From JAJYKN01 sp045403145 (GTDB lineage Bacteria; Nitrospirota; UBA9217): a stretch of 10,164 bases of DNA. The DNA is taken from NCBI GenBank assembly GCA_045403145.1, contig JAXIPA010000203.1, positions 1 to 10,164 on the forward strand. The letters run 5' to 3'. Both the position numbers and the translations under genes were made by a program. A model generated the notes under the pieces. It saw only the letters and a program-made list of their open reading frames with translations, made no database searches and was not told where the DNA came from. The first letter of the stretch is position 1, and every line of letters starts with the position of its first letter. This document shows, in pieces, positions 1-6,912 of the stretch.

Positions 1-1062
1 GCAGGTTTTTTCCGTTTCCCCCGGGACGTTGACCATGAAATGGTAAACGCTGACGACGTCGGTCTTTGCGGCGAGCCTGGCGGCCTTCTGAATATCCGCA
101 GCACTCAACCTTTTGTCGAGCACGTCAAGGGCCTCCTGGCATAGACCGTCGGGTGAAAAGGAGAAACACTCGCATCCTGCTTTCTCGAAAAGGGCCGCAT
201 TCTTCTCGTGAAAATGATCTTCCCTCATGAAACCGTCCCACTGAAGCTTCAGTTTTCTTCTGATTAGCTCGCGGCAGATGTCCCCGAGATGGTCTTCGGG
301 ATAGTTTATGACCGGATCGGTAAAATGAAAACGCCCGATGCCGTATTCCTTGCTCAACGACTCCATTTCATCCACTACATCCCGCGGCGGCCGGCACCGC
401 AGCCTGCTCCCCTGCAATCTGGGATATACGCAATAGGCACAGTGAAAAGGACAGCCGCGCTTTGTCTCGATCCCTACGGCAGGCACGTAGGAATTGATGC
501 CGGAATAGAGGGAAGGGTCCAGCAGGCTCCTGTCCGGCCGCGCGTAGTGAGCCATGTCGAGGCATCGGGAGGATGAGCCGGTCAATGTCCCGCCTCCCTC
601 GCGCCTGCAGAGCCCTTTGATGAGAGGCGGATTTTCGAGAGATGCAAGGAGGAGCGGCAGGGAAGCTTCCGCCTCTCCGATGACGCCGTAATGAATTTCA
701 GGCGCCTCGCGCATCAACCGCCAGGGAAAAAGGGAAAACCCTGCGCCGCCGGCGATAATCCACGCCTTCGGCACGACAGAGGCGGCAAGCCGTGCCGTAA
801 CGAGGAACGGCGGAACGAGCGAACTGGTCTTGTTTGCGAGCGGATCGATGTTCCGCAGCGACAGGCCCACGACATCGGGCTTGAAACCGAGGAGCCTTTG
901 CTTCACCGCTCCGTAAGGGTCCGGCTCGAGGTTCATATCGAGAAGGCCGACCTCGTAGCCTCGGTCTTGCAGGGAACCGGCCAGGGTTACGATGCCAAGG
1001 GGGTATACCCTCTCTTGCGATGCCCCCTCGACGGAAAGCGTCTGTATGAACAGGACCCGCAT
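1..1062 (-). CDS. B12-binding radical SAM protein, BzaD/BzaE-like (C-terminus cut by window edge)
   Basis: The frame is open from an ATG at 1062 to the window edge, giving 354 codons without a stop, so the C-terminus is missing. The N-terminal ~140 residues look like a B12-binding Rossmann domain of the class-B type: an MRVLFIQT start, GLSLRNIDP near residues 67-75, GGAGFS near 105-110 and GVIGEAEAS near 127-134. It has no DxHxxG motif, as is common in this class, so cobalamin would bind base-off without a protein histidine. The radical SAM [4Fe-4S] motif is KRGCPFHCAYC (C204, C208, C211). It starts 2 bp after the stop of the methyltransferase-DUF2284 gene, with a TTGGAG Shine-Dalgarno inside that gene's last codons, so the two are translationally coupled and share the cobalamin riboswitch. 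Such proteins are often C- or P-methyltransferases. Position after a BzaC-like gene suggests methylation of a benzimidazole ring, which is inference. Family call is firm; substrate is not. Confidence 0.88.
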   Translation of the reverse strand, partial: MRVLFIQTLSVEGASQERVYPLGIVTLAGSLQDRGYEVGLLDMNLEPDPYGAVKQRLLGFKPDVVGLSLRNIDPLANKTSSLVPPFLVTARLAASVVPKAWIIAGGAGFSLFPWRLMREAPEIHYGVIGEAEASLPLLLASLENPPLIKGLCRREGGGTLTGSSSRCLDMAHYARPDRSLLDPSLYSGINSYVPAVGIETKRGCPFHCAYCVYPRLQGSRLRCRPPRDVVDEMESLSKEYGIGRFHFTDPVINYPEDHLGDICRELIRRKLKLQWDGFMREDHFHEKNAALFEKAGCECFSFSPDGLCQEALDVLDKRLSAADIQKAARLAAKTDVVSVYHFMVNVPGETEKTC

Positions 1063-1064
1063 GT

Positions 1065-2618
1065 TCACTCCAAAAGAAGTAATGCGAAATATTTCACAAA
1101 CTCGTCTTTCCGATCAAGGGTTTTCAGGGCCGCTCCCGCATTCCTCGCGGTCTCAAAAACGTCAATGCCCGCACCTTCCATGGAAGGCCTGGCATTCGCC
1201 GTATTCGTGCAGAATCCGTTCCCTGAGCAGGATTCGCAGAGGGAGCACGGGCCCGCCCAGAAAGAGAAGGCTTTATGGTAGCCGGCCTTGAATGCCGCCC
1301 GCTCGGCCTGCAGGACCCGCACCTGGAAGTCCCTCGCCGGAGGCTCCCCCTCGAGCAGCAACGCCTTCTTGTAGTCTCTTACCATCTCCCTGGTCTTCCC
1401 GGGAGACGGGCTGTTGGGAGGACAGTGAGGATCGCCGTACCGTTCGCATCCGAACCTGCACCGGAGGTCCGTCCAGTCCGGAATATGAATATCCTCCGTC
1501 TTTATGGAGTACACATTTCTGAAGCCCTGGCCGCGAATCCGTGAAACCAGGAGGTCTGTCTGATCGAGACGAAGAGCCACGAGTCCAGACTCTTCACGCG
1601 CACCGAAGAGGACAGCCGTATCGGTCGCGAGCGGGACAAGGTCCGTGCAGAAAAGTCCCAGGCCACGAAGCTGTTCCTGAACCGACTTCCCCGGAAAAAC
1701 TTTGCCGTTATGCGTATTGATGAACATGTTCAGGTCGCTGAGCGCCGCCTTTTCCGCGCAGTGCTCCAGGAAGAAATCATGGATCAAAAGAATGCCGCGC
1801 CCGGCGAGGCAATCAGCGGCCGATCGGAGGATATGGGGCAATTCCTGTTCGGAATAAGCGTGAAGGATATTGGAAAGAATGACCAGGTCGAAGCTCTGCT
1901 TTCCGACCTGCCAGGGCTTGAGGATATTCGCCGGGCTGTATCGAGTCCTGTTGTCCAGCCCCCGGCGCGCAACAGATTCCCTGGTGAAGTCAAGAACGTC
2001 CGGGAGATCGAGGAAAACCGCACTTGACTGCGGATAACGCTCAAGGAAGGCCGCGGCAATGGCGCCCGAGCCGGCGCCGACATCGAGGATCTCACCGGTA
2101 ACGGGGCGGTCGGCAAAGAACGTGACGAGCTCCCGCGCCTTGGCTTTTGCAATGTTGTCCATGGCGCAGATGTATTTTTGGATGCGCCCGGTTCTCGCCG
2201 AAGGACTGTCCTGGCCGGCGTAGTCGACCCGCCCGCCCTCCTTGAGACAGTCTTTCATGCCTTGCCATCCCGGACGCAGGTATTTCCGCCAGAGGATGGA
2301 ATCCCCCTGATACAGCTGTTTGCCGCATATCAGATAGTCGTCCGAAAGTTTCGTATTAAAATACCGCAGGCCGTCGTTCGTAACCAGCCCCATTTTCTCC
2401 AGGGCATGCAGGAACCGTTCGAGGCCGTGGGGGTTTGAGTCGAGAGCACGTGAAAGCTCGTCAACGGTTGCGCCCTCCGTCCCGACGAGGGAAAAGAGGT
2501 CCATTTCAACGGCGGCAAAGAGGACTTCCGAAAACCAGTATCCGGTAGCCAGGTCTTCGAGGTACTGAGGCCCGGCGGTTTGAGCGTCGTAATCACGGTG
2601 TGCCAAGGGTCTTTTCAT
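1065..2618 (-). CDS. SAM-dependent O-methyltransferase fused to DUF2284 domain (BzaC-like)
   Basis: This 517-aa two-part protein has three visible regions. Residues ~20-110 resemble the winged-helix dimerisation domain of family-2 O-methyltransferases. Residues ~175-335 are a class I SAM methyltransferase: LDVGAGSG at 178-185, an acidic residue in VFLDLPDVLD at 201-210, and SNILHAYSE at 249-257 with H253 where plant-type O-methyltransferases place the catalytic His. Residues ~350-515 are a DUF2284 domain with C387, C391, C399, then C458-x2-C461-x2-C464-x5-C470 and the family signature RPSMEGAGIDV at 477-487; it probably binds an Fe-S cluster. The start at 2618 is set by GAGG 8 nt upstream, which lies in a terminator stem. 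Expression is under a cobalamin riboswitch. Together with the following B12-radical SAM gene this resembles bzaC (5-hydroxybenzimidazole O-methyltransferase) of anaerobic B12 lower-ligand synthesis. The family calls are solid; the substrate is inferred, and I cannot say whether known BzaC proteins carry DUF2284. Confidence 0.88.
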   Translation of the reverse strand: MKRPLAHRDYDAQTAGPQYLEDLATGYWFSEVLFAAVEMDLFSLVGTEGATVDELSRALDSNPHGLERFLHALEKMGLVTNDGLRYFNTKLSDDYLICGKQLYQGDSILWRKYLRPGWQGMKDCLKEGGRVDYAGQDSPSARTGRIQKYICAMDNIAKAKARELVTFFADRPVTGEILDVGAGSGAIAAAFLERYPQSSAVFLDLPDVLDFTRESVARRGLDNRTRYSPANILKPWQVGKQSFDLVILSNILHAYSEQELPHILRSAADCLAGRGILLIHDFFLEHCAEKAALSDLNMFINTHNGKVFPGKSVQEQLRGLGLFCTDLVPLATDTAVLFGAREESGLVALRLDQTDLLVSRIRGQGFRNVYSIKTEDIHIPDWTDLRCRFGCERYGDPHCPPNSPSPGKTREMVRDYKKALLLEGEPPARDFQVRVLQAERAAFKAGYHKAFSFWAGPCSLCESCSGNGFCTNTANARPSMEGAGIDVFETARNAGAALKTLDRKDEFVKYFALLLLE

Positions 2619-2651
2619 AAAAAAATCCTCAGAGCTTGAGCCCCGAGGATT
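2619..2651 (-). terminator. Intrinsic terminator of the riboswitch expression platform, overlapping the Shine-Dalgarno
   Basis: On the minus strand the arms AATCCTCGGGG and CTCTGAGGATT (plus 2641-2651 and 2624-2634) form an almost perfect stem of 11-12 bp, counting two G-U pairs, closed by a short loop. Seven T residues follow at once (2619-2625) and then the ATG at 2618. The only Shine-Dalgarno candidate, GAGG, lies in the 3' arm 8 nt before the ATG. The hairpin can therefore stop transcription and, in any read-through RNA, also hide the ribosome site. Formation when cobalamin is bound is expected from the usual OFF behaviour of this riboswitch class; that direction is inferred. Confidence 0.85.
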
Positions 2652-2668
2652 GCACCCTGTTTCACTTC

Positions 2669-2693
2669 ATCCTCCCTTCTATCCGCGAGAAGG
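2669..2693 (-). promoter_or_regulatory. Possible antiterminator segment of the riboswitch
   Basis: Upstream of the terminator, the minus strand carries GAGGAT at 2669-2674, an exact copy of the GAGGAT in the terminator 3' arm. It can pair with the same ATCCTC (2645-2650) that forms the terminator 5' arm, giving an alternative hairpin that would break the terminator and free the Shine-Dalgarno. A small stem CCTTCT/AGAAGG (2688-2693 with 2675-2680) lies just before it. The complementarity is visible; the switching role is inferred. Confidence 0.5.
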
Positions 2694-2749
2694 TTTCTTT
2701 CGGCAGCCGGGATTATGTTGTTTCCCGGTCGCTTCGTACGGATACTGGC

Positions 2750-2907
2750 AATTACAGGCAGGTCTTCTGGCTTCCGGTTCATCCTACTCGCCAGCCTTCC
2801 CGATCCTGAAGGATCAGTGGCTTAATTGGCTTTCGTGCCGGTTACAGCGGCGGGTCCACTCCCGATTTTCACGGGATTCCCTATTATCCCTTGCGGGACC
2901 TGTAATT
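2750..2907 (-). promoter_or_regulatory. Cobalamin (B12/adenosylcobalamin) riboswitch aptamer
   Basis: Read on the minus strand, the segment has the conserved parts of the cobalamin aptamer in order. A P1 stem comes from AATTACAGG (2899-2907) and CCTGTAATT (2750-2758), a perfect 9-bp match. The core GGGAATCCCGTGAAAATCGGG is followed by CCCGCCGCTGTAACCGG, then GCCACTG, then GAGTAGGATGAACCGG. The B12 box AAGCCAGAAGACCTGCC ends at about 2759. Downstream, a hairpin with arms CCGGGA/TCCCGG (2707-2728) may be the P13-like partner for the loop-loop contact. The element lies between a minus-strand promoter and the terminator in front of the methyltransferase-DUF2284 gene. Most of this class turn expression off when cobalamin is plentiful, so the two downstream genes are probably made when cobalamin is scarce. 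Confidence 0.95.
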
Positions 2908-2928
2908 TCTGTCACTCGTTACTATTTA

Positions 2929-2957
2929 CATTTACAAGATCGGGTTTGCGATGTCAA
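2929..2957 (-). promoter_or_regulatory. Sigma70-type promoter for the riboswitch transcript
   Basis: The minus strand has a perfect -35 box TTGACA (2952-2957), a 17-nt spacer and a weak -10 TAAATG (2929-2934) preceded by TTG. A transcript would begin near 2921, about 14 nt before the P1 stem of the riboswitch, which is the expected arrangement. The -10 matches consensus at only three of six positions, so confidence rests on the -35 box, the spacing and the position. Confidence 0.65.
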
Positions 2958-3019
2958 CACAAATCCCCGCTTATCCGAAAATAACCCGATTGCATATACC
3001 CTCTGGTCTACAATACTGT

Positions 3020-3589
3020 TCAGAGGCATGTTACAAGATCGAGGAGATGGTCCAGGCTGATCCGCCTCCGCTCTACGGGGAGGTTCGTGAGTTTTCTGAA
3101 TTGCTCGACTTTATCTTCATCGATGGGGATCACGCCGGTATCAAAGACCATCACGCGTTTGTACTGCCCGAACATCGAGCTGAAGTCAAAATGGAAATCC
3201 TCTTTCCCGAGGGCGAACATGCTTTCCCAGTTGTTTACCCACCCCGCAGTGAGAAAAAAAGTCTTTGCTTCCGAATCGATCTTCCGGATTTCCTCACGCC
3301 CGACGATCGCCTCGAGGCAATTGAGCGCATCGATCTTTTTTGCGCCGTAGCGCCCCACGATCTCCATGATCTCCGGGTGACAATGACCATAGAGGACCTT
3401 GAGTTCCGCGCCTTCCTGTCGCCGCTCTTCAAGGGCCCGGACCAAACGCTCCTTCAGCCGGTCGAAGTTCACATGCAGGGCCGCGTCAAGAAAGAGAACA
3501 TCCACGTCAAGCGCCTTTTCCCTGACGAGATATTCCAGTTCCTCCTTAAAGATCCCGCAACTGATGTAGAGAACGGATTTCTTCTCCAT
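3020..3589 (-). CDS. DUF1638 family protein
   Basis: A 189-aa protein from ATG 3589 to TGA 3020, close to the usual size of DUF1638 proteins. Family-like segments are VLYISCGIFKEELEYL at the N-terminus (C11), LDAALHVNFDRL at 35-44, VLYGHCHPEI at 65-74 (C70, H71), KKIDALNCLEAIVG at 84-97 (C91) and FFLTAGWVNNW at 111-121. Three conserved cysteines and the nearby His could form a metal or thiol site, but no biochemical function is established to my knowledge. From memory, the family tends to occur near URO-D methyltransferases and corrinoid proteins, as here, so a helper role in corrinoid methyl transfer is a fair guess. The start is uncertain: there is no Shine-Dalgarno before 3589, and the same frame stays open upstream to an ATG at 3811 through an odd Cys-containing stretch. 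It is the last gene of the block; I see no clear terminator after it. Confidence 0.85.
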   Translation of the reverse strand: MEKKSVLYISCGIFKEELEYLVREKALDVDVLFLDAALHVNFDRLKERLVRALEERRQEGAELKVLYGHCHPEIMEIVGRYGAKKIDALNCLEAIVGREEIRKIDSEAKTFFLTAGWVNNWESMFALGKEDFHFDFSSMFGQYKRVMVFDTGVIPIDEDKVEQFRKLTNLPVERRRISLDHLLDLVTCL

Positions 3590-3702
3590 AGATTCAATAT
3601 AACAGAGGGCGTATTTTTGCTCGCACCCCCCGCCTTTGCCCGCCGCAGCCGATGCCTGCGCAAAAGGACACTTCTCAGCACGCTTCTTACCGTCTTTATT
3701 TC

Positions 3703-3897
3703 TCAGCAGACGTCTATTTTCTGGAGTTCTTTCCTGCCGACCTTGACGTGCTCGCCGGAAGCGAGCGTGACCCGTACCGTCATGGCGGAATGGTACTCTT
3801 TCTCCATGCACTCGAGCTCCATGTCCTTGTTGAGTCGTGCATCTTTGCCGCTTACGGTCTTGATGTCTTTTGTCTCGCCGATGTACTTAACCTTCAT
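3703..3897 (-). CDS. Hypothetical 64-aa small protein
   Basis: A small gene of 65 codons from ATG 3897, chosen because AGGAGG lies 5 nt upstream; an earlier in-frame ATG at 3936 has no Shine-Dalgarno. It begins MKVKYIGETKDIKTVSGKD and ends KVGRKELQKIDVC. It is charged and rich in alternating hydrophobic residues, suggesting a small beta-barrel (SH3-like) fold, with no signal peptide or membrane segment. I do not recognise the family. It lies 63 bp after the corrinoid-activator gene and just before DUF1638, in the same orientation, so it is probably co-transcribed with them. Confidence 0.7.
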   Translation of the reverse strand: MKVKYIGETKDIKTVSGKDARLNKDMELECMEKEYHSAMTVRVTLASGEHVKVGRKELQKIDVC

Positions 3898-3960
3898 CAC
3901 GTCCTCCTCGTTGCCTGCCGGCTGTTTGGAGCGCATCGCCGGCGGGAATGTTTGGGTCAG

Positions 3961-5910
3961 TCAAACGACCTCCACCTTCTTCGGCAGGATCCCCTCAAGG
4001 TGAGGAAAGGCATCGAACATGTGCGGGAACTGCATCGCCTCGCCGAACCGGTCATTAAAGTCCTCTTCGAGGGCGAGTTCAACGTATTCAACCCTCCTTG
4101 CGACGTCATTCGCCTCTTTTCTCTTGTCCGTGCTCAGGAGTGCTATGCGCGCTCCGTCGCCGGCGGCATTCCCGATATACTCGACCTTCTTTAAATCGCA
4201 ATCCGGGATCATGCCGATCACCATGGCCTCTTCCTTGTCGATATGGCTCCCGAAGGCGCCCGCGATCGCCAGTCGGTCGAAGCCCGCGATGCCGAGTTTC
4301 CGCATCATGATGAGGCAGCCGGAATAGAGGGCGCCCTTGGCGAGCTGAATCGCCCGTACGTCCTGCTGGTTGACGACAATGTCCTGACCAACTGATGTTT
4401 CCTGTTTCCAGGCAAGGACGTATTCGGGCATGCCTTTCGCACTCTTCCTGATCCTCGGCGACTGGATGGTCATGTCGATCTGGCCGTTCTTTTTGATGAT
4501 GCCCGCCTTGAACATCTCCGCGATCACATCGATGATAGCAGAGCCGCAGATCCCCTTTGCCTGCATGTTGACCTTCCCGTCGCTCCAGAGGGTGTTCCCG
4601 ATGACCTTGTAGGTCGCATCAAGCGTTTTTGGGTCGATCTTCACCCGTTCGATGGCGCCGGGGGCGGCGCGCATCCCGAACTCGATCTGTGCGCCTTCGA
4701 GGGCGGGACCCGTGGCGCAGGAACAGGAGATGAGCTTATCCCTGTTCCCGAGCACCAGTTCCCCGTTGGTGCCGATGTCGATGAGCAGGGTCATCTCCTT
4801 GCGCTTGTGGGGCGCATCGGCAAGGAGGCAGCCCACATTGTCCGCGCCCACGAAGCCTGCCTCGATAGGCAATACATGGATATTGCCCGAGGGAAGGATC
4901 TGGAGCCCGAACCGGTCCGCCTTGACGTCAACGGAGCGATGGAGGGCCGGGGTAAAGGGCGCCACCCCGGTAAACTCGGGATTGATCCCCAGGAGGATGT
5001 GATGCATGGCGGTGTTTCCCACAAGGGTCATTTCGCTGATGTCTTCCGCAGTGAAGCCCGCCTTCTCCGCGGCCTGTTTTGCGATCGTGTTCAGCCCCTC
5101 GATGATCGTATCCTGGAGCTCCTTCAGGCCCGACACCTCATTCAGCATGCAGTAGGTGATCCGGGACATGACGTCTTCTCCGTACCGCACCTGGGGATTC
5201 ATCATCGACTCCGTTATGAGCACGTTGCCGGTATTGAGGTCTGTCAGGTAGCCTGCCACGGTTGTCGTGCCGATGTCGACGGCAAGGCCGATATTCGTTT
5301 CGACCCTGCCCGGCTCTACCCTGATGATCTCTGCGTTGTTCCACACCGTTACCGTGATCTTCCACTCGCCTTTTCTGACCACGTCAGGAAGCTTCTGGAG
5401 AGCGCGGTAGTCGATGGAGAGCCGCTTCAGTTTGTGCTTTTCGGCAAGCGCGTTCTCGACCCGCTCGAAATCCCCGAGCGGATCGCCAAGGGCCGGCACC
5501 GGAAGCTCGACGTAGTATTTCTTTACGGCCGGTTTCAACTTGACCTTGATCAGGCCGGCCGCTTTGCTCACGACCTGCTTTCCCGTGCGGGTGGCCTCGG
5601 GAACGAAGACGAGCACATCACCCAGGATCTTTGTAGAACAGGCCAGGCGGACATGCTCTTCGGCGTCCTTGCGCTTCAGGACTTTGATCTCCTTCTCGTC
5701 GAGCCCGCTCACGTGGCTCATGGATGAGGTTATGCCTTCCTTCGGAAAATTCCCCTCCATCACCCTGACCCGGCACTTCCCGCACACGAGCTGCTCTCCG
5801 CAGACGGCTTCGATGCCAACCCCCAGTCTTCTCGCTGCATCGAGAATGGTGGTGCCTTCCGGTACCTGGCCGCGCCGGCCAGAGGGTTGAAAAATTATCG
5901 TATGATCCAT
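3961..5910 (-). CDS. Reductive activator of corrinoid proteins (2Fe-2S ferredoxin + ASKHA/DUF4445 domains)
   Basis: A 649-aa protein of the RACE family (related to RamA and CarAco/AcsV activators). These reduce inactive Co(II) corrinoid to Co(I) with ATP so that the carrier can accept methyl groups again. The N-terminal ~105 residues are a plant-type 2Fe-2S ferredoxin with C37-x5-C43-x2-C46 and C91. A linker follows, then an ASKHA-type ATPase: VDIGTTTVAGYL at 211-222 (phosphate 1), MNPQVRYGEDVMSRI at 237-251, IDIGTNGELVLGN at 377-389 (phosphate 2), SCATGPALEGAQIEFGMRA near 397-415, and AGAFGSHID at 550-558. The length fits the family. The start at 5910 is preceded by AGGAGG (11 nt) and a closer AAAGG. 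It follows the corrinoid carrier gene after 173 bp, matching the standard operon order. The protein should be cytoplasmic; its electron donor is not encoded in the window. Confidence 0.94.
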   Translation of the reverse strand: MDHTIIFQPSGRRGQVPEGTTILDAARRLGVGIEAVCGEQLVCGKCRVRVMEGNFPKEGITSSMSHVSGLDEKEIKVLKRKDAEEHVRLACSTKILGDVLVFVPEATRTGKQVVSKAAGLIKVKLKPAVKKYYVELPVPALGDPLGDFERVENALAEKHKLKRLSIDYRALQKLPDVVRKGEWKITVTVWNNAEIIRVEPGRVETNIGLAVDIGTTTVAGYLTDLNTGNVLITESMMNPQVRYGEDVMSRITYCMLNEVSGLKELQDTIIEGLNTIAKQAAEKAGFTAEDISEMTLVGNTAMHHILLGINPEFTGVAPFTPALHRSVDVKADRFGLQILPSGNIHVLPIEAGFVGADNVGCLLADAPHKRKEMTLLIDIGTNGELVLGNRDKLISCSCATGPALEGAQIEFGMRAAPGAIERVKIDPKTLDATYKVIGNTLWSDGKVNMQAKGICGSAIIDVIAEMFKAGIIKKNGQIDMTIQSPRIRKSAKGMPEYVLAWKQETSVGQDIVVNQQDVRAIQLAKGALYSGCLIMMRKLGIAGFDRLAIAGAFGSHIDKEEAMVIGMIPDCDLKKVEYIGNAAGDGARIALLSTDKRKEANDVARRVEYVELALEEDFNDRFGEAMQFPHMFDAFPHLEGILPKKVEVV

Positions 5911-6083
5911 ATACCTTTGATCCTCCTCACTGATATGCTGTCCGCGGTGTCAGCCGTGTAACTCCTTTGAACGTGCAAACTTCACCCGCAGTCCTCTGCA
6001 CAATGCCGCTCGGACACATGCTTCGCGCAGAGAAACGGCGGTGCTAGCTCCTACCCTCCTACCTTCCCCAACTTCCCGCCTGC

Positions 6084-6755
6084 CTACGCCGCCTTTCCCT
6101 TTCTCAGGGTGTCGAGCATCTTCATCGCTTCCTTCAGGGCATTCGGCGCGTTGTCGGCCGTGGTATCGGCGCCGTACTCCTCAACGGCCTTCTCGGTCAC
6201 CGGAGCGCCCCCGATCATGATCTTCACATTCGGGTTCTTCTCCTTGATCATCGGGATGAGCTTCTTGATGCCCACCAGCGATGTCGTCATCATGGCGGAG
6301 AGCATGATGATGTCAGAATCGGTTTTGAGCTGCTCTTCCACGAATTTATTGAGCGGGACGTCCCGTCCAAGGTCATGCACGGTCCAGCCGGAAGCCTCGA
6401 AGATGGCCTTGATGAGGTTCTTTCCGAGATCGTGGACATCGCCCTGCATGACGCCGAGGACGACCTGTCCCTTTTTCACTTCTCCCTCGACCTTGATGTG
6501 CGGCTTCAGGACATCGAGCGCGGCATAAAGCGCTTTTGCGCAGAGCAGGGTCTCAGGCACGAAATACTCATGGCAGTCGAACTTCTGGCTTACGACCTCC
6601 ATGCCTCCCGCAAGGCCCTCCATCGTCATCCGGTAGGCGTTCGCGCCGACCTGGACGGCCTCGTGGGCGGCCTTCCGCGCATCCTCCACTTTAAAGTTGA
6701 TCACCGCTTCCTGAAGTCTCTTGATGAGCTCTTGCTCTTTTTCTTGTGTCGCCAT
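6084..6755 (-). CDS. Corrinoid-binding methyl-carrier protein (MtaC/MtbC/MtvC-like)
   Basis: A 223-aa protein with the two-part build of methyltransferase corrinoid proteins. Residues ~5-90 are the helical cap domain, with ending features such as KFDCHEYFVPETLLCAKAL at 58-76. Residues ~95-215 are the B12-binding Rossmann domain. The cobalt-ligand motif GDVHDLGKNL (D106-x-H108-x2-G111) is intact, so H108 should bind cobalt from below. SAMMTTS at 153-159 and IGGAPV at 181-186 complete the usual DxHxxG / SxL-like / GG set. The protein shuttles a methyl group between methyltransferases on cobalt. Start at 6755 has AAGGAG 8 nt upstream. It lies between the URO-D methyltransferase and the activator, which are its expected partners. 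Confidence 0.95.
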   Translation of the reverse strand: MATQEKEQELIKRLQEAVINFKVEDARKAAHEAVQVGANAYRMTMEGLAGGMEVVSQKFDCHEYFVPETLLCAKALYAALDVLKPHIKVEGEVKKGQVVLGVMQGDVHDLGKNLIKAIFEASGWTVHDLGRDVPLNKFVEEQLKTDSDIIMLSAMMTTSLVGIKKLIPMIKEKNPNVKIMIGGAPVTEKAVEEYGADTTADNAPNALKEAMKMLDTLRKGKAA

Positions 6756-6912
6756 GTTTTTATCTCCTTATCGTGATTGCTTCATTTACAGAATTTATGC
6801 CCCGCAGCTCCGCTGGAGGGAGTCTTGCGCCTGGTTCCCGGGGTTGCGCTGCCTTCCTCCATCATCAGAACGAGGGTCTTTCCCGGCAAAACAGGGAACC
6901 GTATTTCGTCTC

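Noticed and set aside
691..1281. Plus-strand open frame of 196 codons
   Set aside because: It overlaps antisense the radical SAM gene, whose CxxxCxxC motif is certain.
3020..3811. 263-aa version of the DUF1638 protein
   Set aside because: The first ~35 residues overlap the 64-aa gene out of frame and look like shadow sequence; the start at 3589 fits the family. The nearer upstream stretch is kept as a separate finding.
2951..4003. Plus-strand open frame of 350 codons
   Set aside because: It lies antisense to DUF1638 and the 64-aa gene, both with family or ribosome-site support, and its product resembles nothing known.
4807..5727. Plus-strand open frame of 306 codons
   Set aside because: It is the mirror of the corrinoid activator gene; long antisense frames are expected in GC-rich coding DNA.
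5911..6083. Weak hairpin (arms near 5994-5999 and 6027-6032) in the gap before the activator
   Set aside because: The stem is short and the loop long, with no T-run; it is not distinguishable from chance.
6756..6912. Possible terminator or promoter between the URO-D and carrier genes
   Set aside because: There is a 7-bp inverted repeat GGTTCCC/GGGAACC with a long loop and no T-run, and no convincing -35/-10 pair.
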